Origin: Candidatus Sulfotelmatobacter sp.
Lineage (GTDB): Bacteria > Acidobacteriota > Terriglobia > Terriglobales > SbA1
Assembly (NCBI GenBank): GCA_030151135.1
Contig: JASLEQ010000590.1
Location: 1-16,259 of the forward strand
Direction: 5' to 3'
Length of the DNA: 16,259 bases
Under the pieces are notes generated by a model. It had not been told where the DNA came from and did not search any database. It saw nothing but the letters and a program-made list of their open reading frames with translations. The position numbers and the translations under genes were made by a program. This document shows, one piece after another, positions 13,753 through 16,259 of this stretch (within the stretch, counting starts at the first letter, position 1; each line of letters opens with the position of its first letter).

Positions 13753-14430
13753 TCAATGAGCCATGGCCGCTCCGACTTTTTGCACCACGACTGTAACTCG
13801 AATGGAGGTCGCTTGTTCCACCTGTACTAAAGGGTCCGGGACGTAGACATTCGTCGTAAATACAGCTGTACCGAGCGTACCTGTGGCGTCGATCGGATCT
13901 GTGATGGCTGCATCCACCGCCTGCACGTGTTGCCGAGGACCGGAGATCGTAATGTTTGATGGATCAGCATCAATTTTGACGATCTGCTCCCCCGTGGCAA
14001 AAACGCCGGTGACCCGAGGATGCACCTCAACCTGCCTCGTCAGGCGCGTGTCAAACGAGAGATGCAATTGGCTAGGGACAATCTGCACGACATCGAGTTC
14101 ACGCGGATGTCGCACTTGATGAGCGGTCAAGTCAAAGGTACGCTCACCAGTTTTTGCTCCAGCCAGGTCAATCTCGGCTTGAACTTCGTTGTTCTTGAGT
14201 TGCCGGATAATTCTTTCCGGGCCGCGTACGCGAATCTGGGTTTCTGGAACCGACTCAGAACTGATCTCCAATTGCGAGGGTACGTTTTGAAACACAACAG
14301 GCGCCCGAACCGCGACTTCTGCGGGTTGTTCATCACGGGAAATCATGAACCACATGCCGGTGGCGAGCAGCAGCGAGAGTATCTTGAGCCCGAAGTTGTG
14401 GATCACGTACCGTTTGAAGAACCCGATCAT
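13753..14430 (-). CDS. cdaR: CdaR/YbbR-domain regulator of diadenylate cyclase
   Basis: 225 residues. One N-terminal membrane helix (about 14-31, LKILSLLLATGMWFMIS) follows the basic segment FFKRYVIHNFG; the rest lies outside the membrane and contains two YbbR-type beta repeats, about 36-125 (VVFQNVPSQLEI, IRVRGPERIIRQL, AEIDLAGAKTGERTF) and 131-217 (VEVHPRVTGVFATGEQI, ITISGPRQHVQAVDAAITDPI). CdaR proteins bind CdaA and adjust c-di-AMP production; many have three or four repeats, so this is a short version. ATG overlaps the cdaA stop as ATGA, a sign of translational coupling, and CGGAG lies about eight nt upstream. The symbol follows from the cdaA-cdaR-glmM context. Confidence 0.9.
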   Translation of the reverse strand: MIGFFKRYVIHNFGLKILSLLLATGMWFMISRDEQPAEVAVRAPVVFQNVPSQLEISSESVPETQIRVRGPERIIRQLKNNEVQAEIDLAGAKTGERTFDLTAHQVRHPRELDVVQIVPSQLHLSFDTRLTRQVEVHPRVTGVFATGEQIVKIDADPSNITISGPRQHVQAVDAAITDPIDATGTLGTAVFTTNVYVPDPLVQVEQATSIRVTVVVQKVGAAMAH

Positions 14431-15308
14431 GGCTGCGACTCCGTGTCGGATTTGCGCTGGGGCGCAGACTCCATTAGCGGAGAGTCGACCGGGCTGTCCA
14501 AATCCTCATCAATCGGTTGCGCAATCGGAGTGGGCAGGGTGACTGGGGGCATGCGGCGTCGAAGTTCACTACCGAGCCGTTCACGTAATTGCTCTACAGT
14601 GAGGTCGCGCTCGATCCTGCCCCCTACGGCGATGCTTATTGCGCCAGTTTCCTCAGAGCAAATTACGGCAATCGCGTCGGTCTCCTCTGTGATTCCGATA
14701 CCGGCGCGGTGGCGCGTACCGAGTTGTGTCGACAACAGAGGATTCATCGAAAGCGGAAGAAAACAAGCTGCGGCAGCAATTCGGTCTTTTTGTACGATCA
14801 CCGCGCCGTCGTGAAGCGGAGCACTGGGTCGGAAGATCGTCGCAAGCAGGTCGTAAGAAAGTCGTGCGTCGAGCGGGACGCCGCTTTCAATGTGAGTCCT
14901 CAATCCGATTTCGCGCTCAATGACGATCAGAGCTCCAGTCTGATGCTGGGAGAAAAGGTTTGCGGCAAGCACGATATCGTCATAGGAATCGCTCTCGGAT
15001 GTTGACGACCGCAGAAACGTGAGACGGCGTCCGAGGTCGGCCAGCACGTGCCGGATCTCCGATTGAAAAACGACGATCAAAGCGAAGACTACGTAGGGCA
15101 AAACGTGGGACACCACCCAATTCAAGGTCGTCAGTTCGCCAATACGCGCTAGATAGAACGTGACCGAGACGACAATCAGTCCAGCCAGCATCGGCGCGGC
15201 CCTGGTACCGCGGATCATTACAAGGACTTGGTAGATCAATAGCGCGACAAGCAGAATGTCGAGCGCGATCCACAGACCCTGTTGCCACGATGTGATCACT
15301 GGTATCAA
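14427..15308 (-). CDS. cdaA: Diadenylate cyclase CdaA
   Basis: Makes c-di-AMP from two ATP. 293 residues: three membrane helices (about 12-31, 38-54, 62-81) then the DisA_N (DAC) domain about 100-250. Catalytic motifs are intact: DGA in PLHDGAVIV (167-169) and RHR in LGTRHRAGIG (199-201); TRAAPMLAGL and FQSEIRHVLADLGRR are also typical. The last ~40 residues (253-293) are rich in Pro, Ser and Asp and likely disordered. The start is TTG at 15308; the frame has a stop seven codons upstream and no ATG near, and AGGAG sits ten bases before it, a little far. A hairpin covers that AGGAG. The gene overlaps cdaR by four bases and probably forms an operon with cdaR and glmM; c-di-AMP controls osmotic and cell-wall homeostasis. 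Confidence 0.95.
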   Translation of the reverse strand: MIPVITSWQQGLWIALDILLVALLIYQVLVMIRGTRAAPMLAGLIVVSVTFYLARIGELTTLNWVVSHVLPYVVFALIVVFQSEIRHVLADLGRRLTFLRSSTSESDSYDDIVLAANLFSQHQTGALIVIEREIGLRTHIESGVPLDARLSYDLLATIFRPSAPLHDGAVIVQKDRIAAAACFLPLSMNPLLSTQLGTRHRAGIGITEETDAIAVICSEETGAISIAVGGRIERDLTVEQLRERLGSELRRRMPPVTLPTPIAQPIDEDLDSPVDSPLMESAPQRKSDTESQP

Positions 15309-15320
15309 GGACTTTGGGCT

Positions 15321-15350
15321 CCTGAATCAGGAATTCCATTGTAATTCAGG
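15321..15350 (-). promoter_or_regulatory. Hairpin over the cdaA ribosome-binding site; overlapping TACAAT
   Basis: On the minus strand CCTGAAT (15350-15344) pairs perfectly with ATTCAGG (15327-15321); one mismatch and two more pairs extend it, hiding the AGGAG used by cdaA. The loop includes TACAAT (15343-15338, 5/6 to the -10), with a poor -35, which could be a promoter starting near 15331 and giving a leader too short for the hairpin. The 15309-15394 gap also contains GCAGA/TCTGC (15370-15383), just after xseA. Confidence 0.4.
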
Positions 15351-15394
15351 GGCAGAGCTGGATCTGTATGCAGACGTTTCTGCCACAGGAGGCC

Positions 15395-16259
15395 TTATCT
15401 AGTGGCTTTTTTGGTCACGGAAGCATCGATCTCACCGTGCGCCAGCCTTGCGCGAATATTATCCCCTACGTCTACTGTTGATGGGTCTTTCAGCAGTTTT
15501 CCACCGGCATCGAAGACCAACGCATATCCCCGGTCAAGGATAGCGAGGGGGGACAGAGACTCTAGAGCCGTCCGCATGCGCTCGGCTCGGACCCGGTGTT
15601 GCAACAAAACGTGTCGCGTCACGGCCGTCAGCGCGGTCGTCCAGCTATCAAGTTCCTTGCCCATTCCAGATAGGACGAGCCGCAGATCGTAGTGTCGCAC
15701 CGCGGCAGAGATCGTTTCCCAGCGTCGCCTGGACCTTTCGATTTGACCCCGGGCCGCAAGTTCCATTCGATGATGTATATCGTCAAGCCTTTGTTGGCGC
15801 TGCCGGATGACCTCCATGATGCGGACGAAGGCGCCGTGCTGCGCAAGTTCCGTGAGCCGCTGACGACCCATCAGCAGCCGATAACGCATGGCACGGCTGA
15901 GCCGCTCCTGCAGCGCGGACGACTGTTCTTCAATTTCCTGGCGCGATCGGATCACAAGTTCCGCCGCCGCAGAGGGCGTTGGCGCGCGGAGATCGGCCAC
16001 AAAATCGGTGATTGTGAAGTCTGTCTCGTGGCCTACGGCGGAAATCACCGGAATTGCAGAAGCCGCGATGGTTCTGGCCAATCCCTCGTTGTTGAACGAT
16101 GCCAGGTCTTCGGCAGAACCTCCGCCTCGAGCAACGATGATGACCCCCACTTCAGCCGCTTGGTTGAAGTATCGAATTCCAGCAGCCACTTCAGATGCCG
16201 CTGCGTCTCCCTGGACTTGGGCGGGGAAAATCAGAACATTCGCGGAAAAATGCCGTCGC
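15395..16259 (-). CDS. xseA: Exodeoxyribonuclease VII large subunit (C-terminal part)
   Basis: The frame is open to the right edge, so the N-terminal OB-fold and the start lie outside; 287 residues are visible (E. coli XseA has about 456). ExoVII degrades single-stranded DNA from both ends together with the small subunit XseB. The first visible residues (RRHFSANVLIFPAQVQGDAA) match the junction into the catalytic domain. Hallmarks follow: VIIVARGGGSAEDLASFNNE and VGHETDFTITDFVADLRAPT, then PSAAAEL. A long helical, charged stretch (coiled coil) follows, as is usual, and the C-terminal LSPLAILDRGYALV is conserved. It ends 87 nt before the cdaA start codon on the same strand; whether they are co-transcribed is unclear. 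xseB is not in the window. Confidence 0.97.
   Translation of the reverse strand, partial: RRHFSANVLIFPAQVQGDAAASEVAAGIRYFNQAAEVGVIIVARGGGSAEDLASFNNEGLARTIAASAIPVISAVGHETDFTITDFVADLRAPTPSAAAELVIRSRQEIEEQSSALQERLSRAMRYRLLMGRQRLTELAQHGAFVRIMEVIRQRQQRLDDIHHRMELAARGQIERSRRRWETISAAVRHYDLRLVLSGMGKELDSWTTALTAVTRHVLLQHRVRAERMRTALESLSPLAILDRGYALVFDAGGKLLKDPSTVDVGDNIRARLAHGEIDASVTKKATR

Noticed and set aside
14020..14814. 264-codon plus-strand frame spanning the cdaR/cdaA junction
   Set aside because: Antisense to two well-identified genes; the product has no domain and a composition typical of shadows.
1..16259. Search for CRISPR arrays, tRNA/rRNA genes, transposases, att sites, toxin-antitoxin or phage defence genes
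   Set aside because: None seen: no regularly spaced repeats, no tRNA-like cloverleaf, and no recognisable proteins of these classes among the genes.

Overview
The window looks like ordinary chromosomal DNA of an acidobacterium (Terriglobia/Koribacter-like, probably from soil). This is inferred from GC-rich coding sequence, the mix of housekeeping genes, and families I know as frequent in that phylum: the secreted PQQ-like beta-propeller, the DLRYIRxTMER membrane protein beside a small winged-helix regulator, DUF2905, and a rhomboid with a basic C-terminal tail. I see no RNA gene, CRISPR array, insertion sequence, integrase or phage gene.

Layout, left to right. 1-4783, plus strand: the 3' end of rpoC, a YihY/BrkB membrane protein, pyruvate kinase (TTG start, K+-independent signature), a small dimeric alpha/beta-barrel protein that appears to be transcribed almost without a leader, and a KANL3/Tex30-type alpha/beta hydrolase. 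4888-7213, minus strand: a secreted M28 metallopeptidase with a fibronectin-like tail, then a rhomboid protease. 7344-7965, plus strand and divergent from M28: a LysW-like zinc ribbon with an acidic tail, tightly followed by a secreted carboxypeptidase-regulatory-like protein. 8011-8235, minus: DUF2905. 8374-9981, plus: a large secreted PQQ-like propeller. 10075-12265, plus: a membrane protein, an overlapping winged-helix regulator, and a second membrane protein with an exported C-terminal domain. 12270-16259, minus: xseA (partial), then the classical cdaA-cdaR-glmM cluster for c-di-AMP synthesis and peptidoglycan precursor supply.

How the genes fit together. CdaA makes c-di-AMP, CdaR (YbbR) is its membrane regulator, and GlmM makes glucosamine-1-phosphate; this cluster is conserved across many bacteria. 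The 10075-11110 pair overlaps and is probably co-translated. The remaining genes are single units or pairs.

The most interesting signals lie in untranslated DNA: a hairpin between a strong GGAGG and the glmM ATG that would bring them to a normal distance if folded; a hairpin covering the cdaA Shine-Dalgarno; a dyad in the M28/zinc-ribbon divergent promoter region; and a perfect TATAAT placed so close to an ATG that the transcript should be nearly leaderless. I found no clear defence, mobile or biosynthetic system. The best candidates for an uncharacterised system are the LysW-like protein without the carrier C-terminus and the membrane-regulator-membrane trio.
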